Below are positions 34,590 through 44,275 of a DNA stretch of 64,000 nt, in pieces. The stretch spans positions 255,001-319,000 of the forward strand of contig JAJGOT010000492.1 in the NCBI GenBank assembly GCA_022457155.1, given 5' to 3'. Numbering within the stretch: position 1 is the stretch's first letter; the number at the start of each line of letters is the position of its first letter. Under the pieces are notes generated by a model. The model made no database searches and was not told where the DNA came from. It saw nothing but the letters and a program-made list of their open reading frames with translations. Source of the stretch: Cladopsammia gracilis (taxonomy: Eukaryota > Cnidaria > Anthozoa > Scleractinia > Dendrophylliidae). The position numbers and the translations under genes are program-made.

Positions 34590-37500
34590 ACACACGAAGA
34601 AATATATTTATGCTCATGCTACATTGCCCCTAGTGTTTCTTTGTATTTCAATCCTGACGTTTTTACTGATTTGACAAATGACATCAATTTATTTCAAAGT
34701 CTTGGGAAGGTAATTATAGCAGGCGATCTTAATGCCCGCACAGGAATCCTTGATGATTTTATCGAGACCGATAACTCAGCACATTCCCCAACCTCGTTCC
34801 CAGGGTCTAGAGACCCTGGGAACGAGGTTGCACATTCCCCTGTGGATTGCGCTCCTCTGCTCTCGGATGTTTCGGGTGTTTCTTGGTGTTGCGGAAGCCA
34901 TTGTTGGTTGGCTTTTGTGTAGTGGTGTGGGTATTGTTCAGTGTCTTTTGAATCTTTTGTTTTACGTCATTTGGCGATCATACCATCCGCAACACCAAGA
35001 AACTACCGACGTTTCTAAACGAAAAAACCTAGATAGTCACGTAAACAGTAACGGTAAATCTATATTGGAAATATGCAAAGCTTTGGATTTACGCTTTCTT
35101 AACGGTAGGCTGAAGGGCGACTCATTAGGAAGGATCACCTTTAACGGACATCAGGGTTTCAGTACGGTAGATTACTTTATAGTAAGCCATGAATTGCTTA
35201 AATCATTTGATAGTTTCATAGTAAAAACACCTACATCACTCTCTGATCATTCCCAGCTTATATGTTGGCTTAATGTGACACCCTCAATGCAACACGACCA
35301 AAATGTAGACAGGGAGAGTTTACACTCTCTTCCGGTGCAATTTGCATGGAGGATGATTAAAAGGAAAAATTTAGTAATTCTCTTAAATCACCAGACATCA
35401 GTAGATTGATTGAAGAATTTAATGTTAATAGCTTTGGCTGCAACTCAGAAGGTGTTAATCAAGCCGTTTCTCAGTTCAATGACATTATTGAGTCGGCCTA
35501 AAAGCTCATTATTTTTGGCAAAAAAGAGAAAACGAAAATCTTCGCAACCTTGGTTTGATGTAGAATGTAAAAATTTAAGGCTTTTATTTAAACAGGCCGC
35601 CAACAAACTTCATAAGGCACCACTAAATCTTTCTCTACGACAGCAATATAATGAAATAAATAAAGGATATAAATCGCCGTTACGAAGAAAAAAAAAACCT
35701 TTTATAATGAAAGTATTGACAATCTTGTTAAAGATACAAATCCTAGTCAATTTTGGTCATCACTCAAACGTCTTAACTCTGATAACAATTCTAATCACAA
35801 TCAGCAGTCGACAATCCCTGTGACTGAGCTCCTTGAACACTTTCGAAATCTACACTTGACGATCAGCGAATCAAACCTCTCGCTTGATCAGGCAGCGACT
35901 GTCAGGAACGAAGGTACATGGTGTATCCGATTCACTTGGTACTGTGTTAGATTTGCCCATTTCTCAGACTGAAATAAAAGCCGCAATCAAAAAAATTAAG
36001 AATAAGAAATCACCAGGGATTGATAGAATTCGAAATGAGATGTTAAAATGTGGTGGAGATAAATTAATTCCAATGTTATTTAAGTTATTTAATCTTATTA
36101 TAAAGTCAGGAATATATCCGGATATTTGGACAAAGGGAGTGATTATAATTACCGCTATTTATAAATCTGGCAATAGATCTTATCCCTCTAGGGATTTGTG
36201 TGACAAGTTGTTTAGGTAAACTGTTTTGCATTATTCTTAATTCAAGACTTCACCTATTTTTAAAAAATAACAATCTGTTACATAATTCTCAAATCGGTTT
36301 TCTCCCTGGTAATAGAACAACTGATCATATTTTCGCTTTACGTACACTGATTGACAAATATGTAACTAATACACCTCGAGGAAAATTATTTTGTTGTTTT
36401 GTGGATTTTAGGAAAGCTTTTGATTCCATTTGGCATCCTGGCTAACTAAAGCGTTTATATACTCGATTATAGTATAGGTGGACAATTTTTCAACCTTATT
36501 GCTAACATGTATTCCAAGTCGCAATGCTGTGTCAAAGCTGATACCATGAGATCTGAATATTTTAATTATAACAGAGGAGTGCGCCAAGGTTGTATCTTTC
36601 CTCTTATTCAACCTCTATTTAAACGATATTCCTTCGAGATTAGAAAATACCCAAGGTTTAGACCCCATTATCTTGCCTAACTGCTCACGGCTAAATTTGC
36701 TTTTATATGCTGATGATTTAGTACTAATTTCTACTAGTGCCGTTGGTCTACAAAGGAGTATCAACTCTCTACAACAATTTTGTAAAGGATCCTTGATGTC
36801 TGTCAACACTCAAAAAACCAAAGTAATGATCTTTCAGAAACAATGTAGAAAGTCCATTTTTGAAAAACATTCTTTCTTCTTAGACGACTCACAAATAGAC
36901 AATGTCCCTAGTTATACGTATATCTAGGATCTACGATATCTAGTAACGGTAGCTTCACAATTTCTAAACAAAAATCTATTGAAAAAACAAGACGTTCTAT
37001 ATTTGCGACGAAGCGTTTCTTAGACTATTGTAAGTTTCCGCTCAAGATTTGTAACAAATTATTCGATAGCCTTTTTTCACCTATCTTATCTTATAATTAG
37101 GAAGTCTGGGGAGCCTATGATAATATGAATCTTCAAAAATGGGAAAAAGATCCAGTTGAACGACTTCCTTCACAATTTTTCAAATATTATCTGGACTTAA
37201 CAAACGGGCACCAAATGTGGCAGCACGAAATGAAGTAGGAAGATTATCTCTGAAATCGCGAATTTATCGTAATGTATTACATTTTTGGTTACACCTTAAA
37301 GCCTTGCCCGAGGATAATATAGCTAAGCAATGTCTATATATCTCGTAAAATCTTGCCATATCAAACGATCAAAGCTTCATGAACTCAATAAATACGCTAT
37401 TGATAAAATATGATCAAACCACAAGTACTATTTTTTCTAATTTTAACAAAAACCCCAACTCATTAAAACAATATGTATCCACTCTTTCTTCGAATATAGA

Positions 37501-37780
37501 GAAAGACTTTATAGCGCACCAAATGAAACTTATTAAAATGAATACTAAACTAAATTTTTATTGCAAATTTAAAAATAATACCAACAGTTCTGTTTGTTAT
37601 GACCTAGTCAAGAATATGAGACACAGGAGAATTCTTGCCAAATTTAGATTTGGAAACCATAACCTTCGTTTAAAAAAGGAAGACATACAAAGCCTTTAAC
37701 ACCAAGAGAACCAAGGAGCTGCCATGCAAAAATTGTAGAAGACGAGTGTCATTTCCTCTTCAACTGAGTCTCATATGTTG
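34590..37780 (+). pseudogene. Non-LTR endonuclease and reverse transcriptase
   Basis: The APE-type endonuclease begins at CSCYIAPSVSLY (about 34607) and includes IIAGDLNARTG (34713-34745). The later frame has HQGFSTVDYFIVS and LSDHSQLI, the catalytic C-terminal blocks. RT follows in several frames: IKKIKNKKSPGIDRI (fingers), IGFLPGNRTTDHIF, VDFRKAFDSIWH (first catalytic Asp) and LLLYADDLVLIS (YADD box). The C-terminal zone (37379-37699, KFRFGNHNLRLKKEDI) leads to a Cys cluster. The N-terminus of the endonuclease is missing, and frameshifts lie near 35410, 36200, 36445, 36930 and 37700. Confidence 0.85.
34790..34829. repeat. 40-bp perfect palindrome with 11-bp flanking duplication
   Basis: AACCTCGTTCCCAGGGTCTA joined to its own reverse complement makes an exact palindrome. 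GCACATTCCCC flanks it at 34779-34789 and 34830-34840. It sits in the endonuclease coding region. A second hairpin (GTTTCTTGGTGTTGCGGA at about 34877 with its complement at about 34988) follows. Confidence 0.9.
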
Positions 37781-38470
37781 ATTTACGTAACAACCTATTT
37801 TACGATATTAGGAAATATTGTGCAAGTTTTAAGAATTTAACAGACGAAGTCCTTATTGTATTTTTTCTTCAATAGCATAGATCCCGTGATTTGTAAAAAA
37901 AAAAATGAGCCATTTTATATATGAAGCGTCCTTGAGGCGTGATGATTTGTTAATCCGTAATACGTAACTATTATATTCATCATTGTTATTGCAATACCAT
38001 TAATGTTATATGGGAATGCCAATAAAATATGTTATGTTATGTTATTCTCATCAGGGTTTTCCGATTTAGCGGAAATAACGCGGAAACGGAAGGATTTTTT
38101 CCCGATATATGTAAGTGATTCAATTATCCATTACATTATCACAATGGCATTCAATTCGTTCTATAGGTGTCGGTACATTCACTAAAGCGTGATGCTTGAA
38201 GTTGTTTCTGGCGGTGAATTTGCCTGTAAAGACCTGTAAACCCGGCGTAGCTTTTTCTCGACAGCTAGAGTGACCTTAGTTTACTTTTTTGTAAACAAGG
38301 CCAAGCACACGAGGATTAACCGAGCGCTGCTAAACGTACTGGTACGTTTTCTGAATTTCGAAAACTTACCGGTTTTGTTTTGCTTGACAGTTAATATAGT
38401 CTCGGGTATAAATTCATTTGCACAGCTGTATGTTGACTTCATTTTCGACATTTTAGGCTGCAGGCAATTT

Positions 38471-38660
38471 AACAATTAGTTCATGTGTCAGCGTGCGTAT
38501 GTCGAGATATTGAGCACGCGGGAAGTTTGGAGAGCACGAAAGAGTCGTAAGAGTTGCACGAGGCGCAGCCGAGTGCAACTCTAGCCTCTTGAGTGCTCTC
38601 CAAACTTCCCAAGTGCTCAATATCTCGACATACGCACAGCTGCAGCATGAACTAATTGTT
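38471..38660. mobile_element. Palindromic MITE
   Basis: Arms pair from AACAATTAGTTCATG / CATGAACTAATTGTT through GTATGTCGAGATATTGAGCA and its complement, around a TTGCACGAGGCG / CGAGTGCAA centre. It has no coding capacity. Confidence 0.9.
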
Positions 38661-39976
38661 TTATAACATTATCAACGCGGTGTTTCTCGAGGTGTTAGTT
38701 TGTTGATGTCATTAGCGTGCTCAATAAGAATATCATGAAGCACGCTCGCGCTATTAAATTTGATTACGTGAAACTGAATTCTAGCTATGTTATAATTTAA
38801 AATGTATCATGAGTTTGTAGTATTGTTTCCGTTCCCGGTTTCATGGCTTATAAGTATCTCAATACCTCTGAAGATCCTGATCGAGAAGTTGTTGCAGTCA
38901 GAGCTTTGCAGGGATGCAGACTTCTATCCTATACTCGGTCGGCATTTCGAAAGTGTTTTGAATGTGGAAAAAATAATTTTAAGCTGGATAAGTTTTCGGT
39001 TTAGGAACTGATGCCTTGTTTTCTCGAGAGAGCGCTACTAAGGTTTTCTCTAACTGTGGTCTGCTACTTGACAATGTTCTCACGGGGTAAGATAATCAAG
39101 GTAGACGTAGAAAAAAAAAGTTATCAAGGTTAAATCAACTCCGTCGGAGTCGAAAAGACAGTTGCATGAGAAAAAAATTCATTAAAAATGCGAGGCGACC
39201 GTTCCTAACGACTTGCTAACGTGGTCCATGCGCGTTTCTTTGACACTGAAAGGTGGTGATCAGTATTTTAAAGAGGGATACTTGTCTATAAGTACGCGGT
39301 TTTGCAATCGCCCACTTCAGAAACAATGAAAAATACCATAATAATATTTTACGTGCAAGCTCAGCCTTACCGGGATGTGATTATTCAAGTCTCCTTTGTT
39401 AGAATGGAACAATGGAATTCAGAGTACATGTAGGAACGCTAGGAAGTAGCATTGTGTGTCCGTATACAAATATGCACCGTATGCAAATTGACAGGAAGTT
39501 GAAGCATAGCACGTGCAGTTCGTGCTAAAAACAAAAGAAATTAAAAACATTAGGATTACCACCCAAGCATGCACTTTAAAGAGTTGCGTAAGAAAGAAAT
39601 TAGCATACGAAGAAAACAGCTTTTGTCCCATACTAGCTCTGACTGAAGGAGTCCACATCGCTTCTTGTTGTCGAACGTTTCGAGAGCCAAAAATTCTGAA
39701 GATGAAAAGAGGAACCTGCCAAACAGAGCTATTCTAAAGACAACTCGCTTAGTAAGTGGTGTATGGTTTTTGCTGTTTAGGGACAGAGAATGACGAATAC
39801 AAATTTTCTGCGATGAACCAACGTCGTTTCAGCACGTACGCAAAAATTCAGACATTATAGTCGCTTCACTTTTGTTAAGTTACGTTCCTTGTAGATGTTT
39901 TCAAAGAGAATAGTGAAAGCCGTTCAATGACTACTGAAAAGGGACATATAAAACGTTAATTTTGCGCAAAAGTAAG

Positions 39977-40033
39977 CCAAATCTAATGTAAATGAGCAAG
40001 AACAACAGAGTTTTCTCATTTGCATTAGATTCG
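39977..40033. repeat. Short inverted repeat
   Basis: CCAAATCTAATGTAAATGAG and CTCATTTGCATTAGATTCGG pair with few mismatches around an 18-nt loop. Confidence 0.8.
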
Positions 40034-40126
40034 GCACATGTGAAGTTCAAAGCTTGTTGAAAGAATATTAAAGATTCAGTCACCATTTGTTGTGTCAGTT
40101 GATATTTTGATAATTAATATTAATAC

Positions 40127-40214
40127 GTCACGTGCAGTGACTTTATATCTAATAAAACACCACATACTAATCTATAGGAATATTTTTATCAGATATAAAG
40201 TCACTGCACGTGAC
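40127..40214. mobile_element. Small palindromic MITE, GTCACGTGCAGTGAC ends
   Basis: GTCACGTGCAGTGACTTTAT (40127-40146) is matched by the reverse complement ending at 40214, extending to AGATATAAAG. There is a 35-40 nt loop. Confidence 0.9.
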
Positions 40215-40301
40215 GCATTGTCGATCATTTGATAGGTTTGTGGGCTTTTAATTGTTTTGAAATTGCAGCAACCTATTGTATTTGCCTTAGAAAGTCTTTT
40301 C

Positions 40302-40449
40302 TATAGACCCTTTTAATAAATACCAGAATGCATCATTTTCCGCTATCGATGTCAAATGTATTATTTTGAATTGCAAAAGAATTCAAAAGAATATGTTTGA
40401 CGTCATTAGCGGAAAATGATGCATCGTGGTATTTATTAAAAATGTCTAT
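40302..40449. mobile_element. Small palindromic MITE, AATAAATACC ends
   Basis: TTTTAATAAATACCAGAATG / CATCGTGGTATTTATTAAAA and the inner GCATCATTTTCCGCTA pairs make long arms over 148 bp. Confidence 0.85.
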
Positions 40450-40800
40450 TGTGTAATATCTCAACAGAAAATAGACTGAGTAACTGAAAATGCATTGTGC
40501 AAATTGACCCAACAACGCATTTTCATGGGTCAATTAGCTAGCAAGACGGAAACCGCTAAATCGGAAAACCCTGATTCGGACACTTGTGTCCGATGAGCCT
40601 GTGCGTGACCGGAAAAGAGTTAAATGACTTTGATTGACAGGTGGTGGCCTAAAACAAAATGGTGAAGCCATGACCTTTAATTATTAGTTTGGACTGACGT
40701 CATAAGGTGCCGAGGAGGTTGTACGAGGTTGGCCCACTGATGTCTTCAACACTGACAACACCTTGATTCGAGATTACCGAGAATATCGACGCCCTGCAAG

Positions 40801-40846
40801 ATGAAAGCACTCTTTGCCTTGGCTTTTCTGGTTTGTATCTCCGTAG
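40801..40846 (+). CDS. Ly6-type protein copy B, exon 1 (signal peptide)
   Basis: ATG at 40801 starts MKALFALAFLVCISV, a typical cleavable signal peptide (lysine, then a hydrophobic core). A donor GGTAAGT follows, cutting after the first base of the next codon. Joining the 46-nt exon to 54179 gives an Ala codon and continues AFGLKCYQC with no frame change, giving 130 residues in all. The intron would be 13.3 kb and is packed with transposons. The join rests on phase and on the missing signal peptide of the second exon; no transcript is available to prove it. Confidence 0.7.
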
Positions 40847-41659
40847 GTAAGTCAAGTCTTTTAGGTTTGAAAAACGGCCAAGATTCAGGGCCATATTCAA
40901 CCTGTAATGGCCTAGATCAGCTAGATGGCCTGTGTTCAAGTTAAGAATGAGTGTCTGCAGGCAGGCGTCTAAAACAGTCAACCGACTTCGTTACAAATCA
41001 TTCTATCGTTGATCTTGCGACGATTCAATTAGTCTCCAGAGCGTTTCGTTGATCCAGTCGCTAACTTAGCCAGTTTTTCTTTCAAATAATGTCGTTTCTT
41101 GCAAAACGGATTGAGATCGCGCTTGTTTGTTTGAAGGGAACGTGAAATGCTATGAATATTTAGAATTCTCGAACAACCGAGAACGGGCTTCTGTCTCCAT
41201 CGTACAAGTTAAATTTCAAATGCAGCAATTGAGTTGTGTACAAAAGAAGAAGATAAGTGATTACAAATGTTGCCCAAGCTCGCTTTTCAGAGTTGTGCGA
41301 CGATTGTTTACTTCGAAAAGCCTGGACATAGCGTGGCATTCTTACTTGCGCAACAAGGTTTTAAGTTTCCATCGCTATAATCGCTATATTTATCTTGCAC
41401 GTACACGCAAACAAGCGTAGGTTGTAGTTACTATTTTGCCGATGATTCATAATGACTAAGAATGATTCAGGATTATTCAGCATTTGTAATGTTTCTATAA
41501 TTATATGTTTAGTAGCTTTCAGTGATTCACGTCAATACATGTACATATAAATGCCGTAGTTGAACTCAATAAAGTTAGTTCCTCGCGAAGCGAGGTTAAT
41601 AAATTTGTCGTGCCCCGGGAGCCAAGCCGCCCGAATTCGAGCGAAAAATATATTTATAG
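40847..41659. other. Intron sequence of Ly6 copy B, start
   Basis: After the donor site no gene or clear repeat is seen. The + frame at 41127-41420 has no recognisable domain. Confidence 0.5.
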
Positions 41660-41742
41660 TAAAGAAGTATTTTTCGTTTGTCTCACGATGTAGTCACTTC
41701 CGATGTGACTACATCGTGAGACAAACGAAAAATACTTCTTTA
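41660..41742. repeat. Perfect 38-bp-arm hairpin matching PLE termini
   Basis: Arms 41660-41697 and 41705-41742 are exact complements around TTCCGAT. The arm sequence (TTTTCGTTTGTCTCACGATG) is the outer end of the PLE at 52106-53899. After the Harbinger-like MITE, 42321-42350 (TTCACCACGATGAACAACAA) continues with that PLE's terminal sequence. This looks like a deleted PLE reduced to its two inverted ends. Confidence 0.85.
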
Positions 41743-42318
41743 AGGTGGTCAGACACGAGGGGTCATGTAGCAGGGACATGTCGCAGCGACATGTAGCAGC
41801 GACAAAAATTTGTGTAGTACACACTAAGGGGCATGTAGCAGGGACATGCGGCGGGGACATGTAGCAGGGACAAAATCATAGCGTTGCACACACATGAAAA
41901 TGTTGCGGGAACATGTCTCAGGGACATGTTGCAGCGACACTTACCCTCGTGTGAACTGATACTTTCATAATTGTGCAACACCAATTTTGGGGTCATTTTG
42001 TCCCCGCGACATGTCGCACGGAGTTCAACTTGTTGAACTTCATGGGACACGTCGCGGGGACAAAATGTCCCCAAAATTGGCGTTGCACAATTGTGAAAGT
42101 ATCAGTTCACACGAGGGGACGTGTCGCTGCAACATGTCCCTGAGACATGTCCCCGCAACATTTTCATGTGTGTGCAACGCTATGATTTTGTCCCTGCTAC
42201 ATGTCCCCGCTGCACGTCCCTGCTACATGTCCCTCAGTGTGTACTACACATTTTTTTCTCGCTGCTACATGTCGCTGCGACATGTCCCTGCTACATGACC
42301 CCTCGTGTCTGACCACCT
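41743..42318. mobile_element. Palindromic MITE, TTA duplication (PIF/Harbinger-like)
   Basis: Ends AGGTGGTCAGACACGAGG and its complement bound 576 bp that fold almost end to end, with internal CATGTCGCTGCGACATG-like units. TTA flanks it at 41740-41742 and 42319-42321. Open frames on both strands (41763-42074, 41987-42298) simply read the repeats. Confidence 0.9.
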
Positions 42319-42376
42319 TTACTAGTGTGTTCACCACGATGAACAACAACAACCCTTATTACGAAATATATTTATA

Positions 42377-42377
<1 letters not shown>

Positions 42378-42435
<58 letters not shown>
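42378..42435. repeat. (TA)n microsatellite
   Basis: About 29 TA units. A hammerhead-bearing PLE end follows within 60 bp. Confidence 0.95.
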
Positions 42436-42438
<3 letters not shown>

Positions 42439-42496
42439 AATAAATAAAAGTTTTGAAACTGACCTGTTAAAAATTTTATAAAAAGTTTAAAAGTTT

Positions 42497-42537
42497 TTCT
42501 AAATTTTCGGTCGCTCACTGCGGCCTTCATCAGAGAA
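42497..42537 (-). ncRNA. Hammerhead ribozyme motif (minus strand)
   Basis: On the minus strand: stem I TTCT, core CTGATGA, stem II GGCCGC/GCGACC (one mismatch), core GAAA, then AUUU and stem I partner AGAA. In place of the usual C-G and GUC it has A-U and UUU, which still satisfies the NUH rule and keeps pairing. The flanks resemble PLE 3' sequence. Confidence 0.55.
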
Positions 42538-42659
42538 TGAATGTTCTTTTTGAGCCTTATTATCATTATGAGCACTGATCACCCGAACAAAGTGTGTAGT
42601 ATTTGCTGGTGTTGGTTTAGAATATTATGCAGGTTCGGCATTGCTGGATTGTCAGACAC

Positions 42660-43028
42660 TTCAAAAACTGTGGGGTTAAACATTTAAAATTAACAGTCAT
42701 TGAAAAAGTTAGAAATCCTAATCAAGACATTAGAAGAGCAAGAGAAAGTTATTGGATTTCTAAATTCAAGCCTTCTATAAATAGCCTAGTTCAATTCACG
42801 TGATATATTGTTTAGTTTAGTTTAGTTTAGTTTAGCTTTATAGCTTCATATCTGATTATTACGTCAGCATGTCACGTGTGTTCTTTCCGTTGAACTTTTC
42901 AAATTTCGAATGTTGTAACAGTTAGTATATACCTCAGATGCTCCTGATGAAGACCGTTATGGTCGAAACGTCGAGCGAATAAACCAGCAAAGCTACATTG
43001 GAGTTGGACTCTTGACCCTCACATTTTC

Positions 43029-43030
<2 letters not shown>
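42660..43030 (+). mobile_element. PLE 3' fragment with GIY-YIG C-terminus
   Basis: From about 42690 the + strand encodes HLKLTVIEKVRNPN then RRARESYWISKFKPSINS, ending in a stop at 42799-42801. This is the C-terminal part of a PLE GIY-YIG endonuclease. The 3' UTR holds an intact hammerhead (42940-42976) and ends GACCCTCACATTTT, next to a (TA)n tract. The RT and the first half of the endonuclease are missing. Confidence 0.8.
42940..42976 (+). ncRNA. Type I hammerhead ribozyme motif
   Basis: Stem I GCTC/GAGC, core CTGATGA, stem II GACC/GGTC with loop GTTAT, core GAAA, minimal stem III and GTC at the cut site (after 42972). All core positions are intact. An identical copy lies at 43863-43899. 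Confidence 0.85.

Positions 43031-43088
<58 letters not shown>
43031..43088. repeat. (TA)n microsatellite
   Basis: About 29 TA units, directly after the PLE end. Confidence 0.95.
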
Positions 43089-43093
<5 letters not shown>

Positions 43094-43497
43094 TATTGCA
43101 AAAAAAAGACATTTTTAAAAAATAGAAATATTTATATAGCTGTTGTGTTCGCATCACAAATGTGGTGACAGGCGGTAGACACCTTTTCACAGTAACTACA
43201 ATACCCTTTGTCAAGTGTGCCAGAACCATTGTTCACGGAAAACATTATTGAATAATTATATATATTTTGTTTATATTCAGGCATTGAATAATTTAATCTG
43301 TAAAATTATTCAATAATGTTTTCCGTGAACAATGGTGCAGATTAACAGACGCCTGCTGTAATGAACACTTGGCAAAGGGTATTGTAGTTACTGTGAAAAG
43401 GTATCTACCGTCTGTCACCACATTTGTTATGCGAATACAATAGCTATATATATATTTCTAGTTTTTAAAAATGTCATTTTTTTTGCAAACGGGTGTA

Positions 43498-43558
<61 letters not shown>

Positions 43559-43727
43559 TGCAAAAAAAAGACATTTTTAAAAAATAGAAATATTTATATA
43601 GCTGTTGTGTTCGCATCACAAATGTGATGACAGGCGGTAGACACCTTTTCACAGTAACTACAATACGCTTTGTCAAGTGTGCCAGAACCATTGTTCACGG
43701 AAAACATTATTGAATAATTTTACATGT
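43089..43727. repeat. Three copies of a 170-190 bp unit, alternating orientation
   Basis: A unit containing GACATTTTTAAAAAATAGAA and GTAGACACCTTTTCACAGTA occurs at 43099-43255, inverted at about 43300-43490, and again forward at 43560-43725. A (TA)n/poly-T tract separates the last two. I recognise no coding sequence. It may be foldback debris of a retroelement end. Confidence 0.85.
43498..43559. repeat. (TA)n and poly-T tract
   Basis: About 20 TA units followed by about 18 T. Confidence 0.95.
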
Positions 43728-43782
43728 ATATATGCTCTAGTTCTTCTATTGAGCACTCTGTCGATAGGCGTGCATATCAACT

Positions 43783-43784
<2 letters not shown>

Positions 43785-43813
<29 letters not shown>
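43785..43813. repeat. (TA)n microsatellite
   Basis: Short TA tract flanked by ACTGGTATATA / TATACCAGT, followed by a PLE end. Confidence 0.9.
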
Positions 43814-43816
<3 letters not shown>

Positions 43817-43824
43817 AGTAACAG

Positions 43825-43952
43825 TTAGTATATACCAGTAACAGTTAGTATATACCTCAGATGCTCCTGATGAAGACCGTTATGGTCGAAACGTCGAGCG
43901 AATAAACCAGCAAAGCTACATTGGAGTTGGACTCTTGACCCTCACATTTTTG
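43825..43952 (+). mobile_element. PLE 3' end only, with hammerhead
   Basis: It matches 42918-43026 from AGTTAGTATATACCTCAGAT to GACCCTCACATTTT almost base for base. No coding sequence is left. A very short PLE insertion, again beside (TA)n. Confidence 0.85.
43863..43899 (+). ncRNA. Type I hammerhead ribozyme motif
   Basis: Identical to 42940-42976: GCTC/GAGC stem I, CTGATGA, GACC/GGTC stem II, GAAA, GTC. Confidence 0.85.
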
Positions 43953-44063
43953 GTTTTATTTACGATTATTTCAAGTGTCCACGATCGCTTTAGTGATCCT
44001 CCAGCAAGCATTTTACGTTGGTTAAGGATCTGCATTGTTTGCGAGGCCCCTCACAAGTTCTTT

Positions 44064-44068
<5 letters not shown>

Positions 44069-44139
<71 letters not shown>
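44069..44139. repeat. (TA)n microsatellite
   Basis: About 35 TA units, 60 bp before the next PLE. Confidence 0.95.
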
Positions 44140-44142
<3 letters not shown>

Positions 44143-44232
44143 AATTTGTGTTTCGACTTTTCCGTAGTAGAGTGCTCAATACATAAAGTAGAGCGTGATA
44201 AATATTTAAAACAGGAAAAAGACTACACTTGT

Positions 44233-44275
44233 ATCCCTACAAGCCTGTTTCGTGATTGCTCACTCTTCAGGGGAT
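44233..44275 (-). ncRNA. Type I hammerhead ribozyme motif (left arm)
   Basis: Mirror copy of 45819-45861, read on the minus strand. Confidence 0.85.

Larger units (their letters stand above)
30835..38044 (+). mobile_element. Non-LTR retrotransposon broken by nested insertions
   Basis: One element can be followed across 7.2 kb: ORF1 coiled coil (30837-30893), ORF1 linker (31338-31603), ORF1 SGNH-type domain (32095-32496 and 33967-34200), endonuclease (34590-34778 and about 35005-35290), RT (35884-36930), C-terminal zinc cluster (37379-37780) and a 3' UTR ending in (ATGTT)n at 38044. Each gap is an insertion with its own ends and target duplication, so the reading resumes where it stopped. Frameshifts are numerous and the element is dead. 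It is an APE-type, CR1/L2/Jockey-group-like element of the same family as 889-1638. Confidence 0.85.
38050..40575. mobile_element. Possible 2.5-kb non-autonomous DNA element, 23-bp inverted ends
   Basis: ATCAGGGTTTTCCGATTTAG plus CGG at 38050-38072 is exactly complementary to 40553-40575. The interior has no transposase and holds three or four smaller palindromic elements. I could not fix a target duplication, so the element is inferred from the ends. Confidence 0.55.

Noticed and set aside
41763..42298. Frames on both strands encoding repeated CxMSLRHVPAT-like peptides
   Set aside because: They read the palindromic MITE, which is self-complementary, so both strands give the same peptide.
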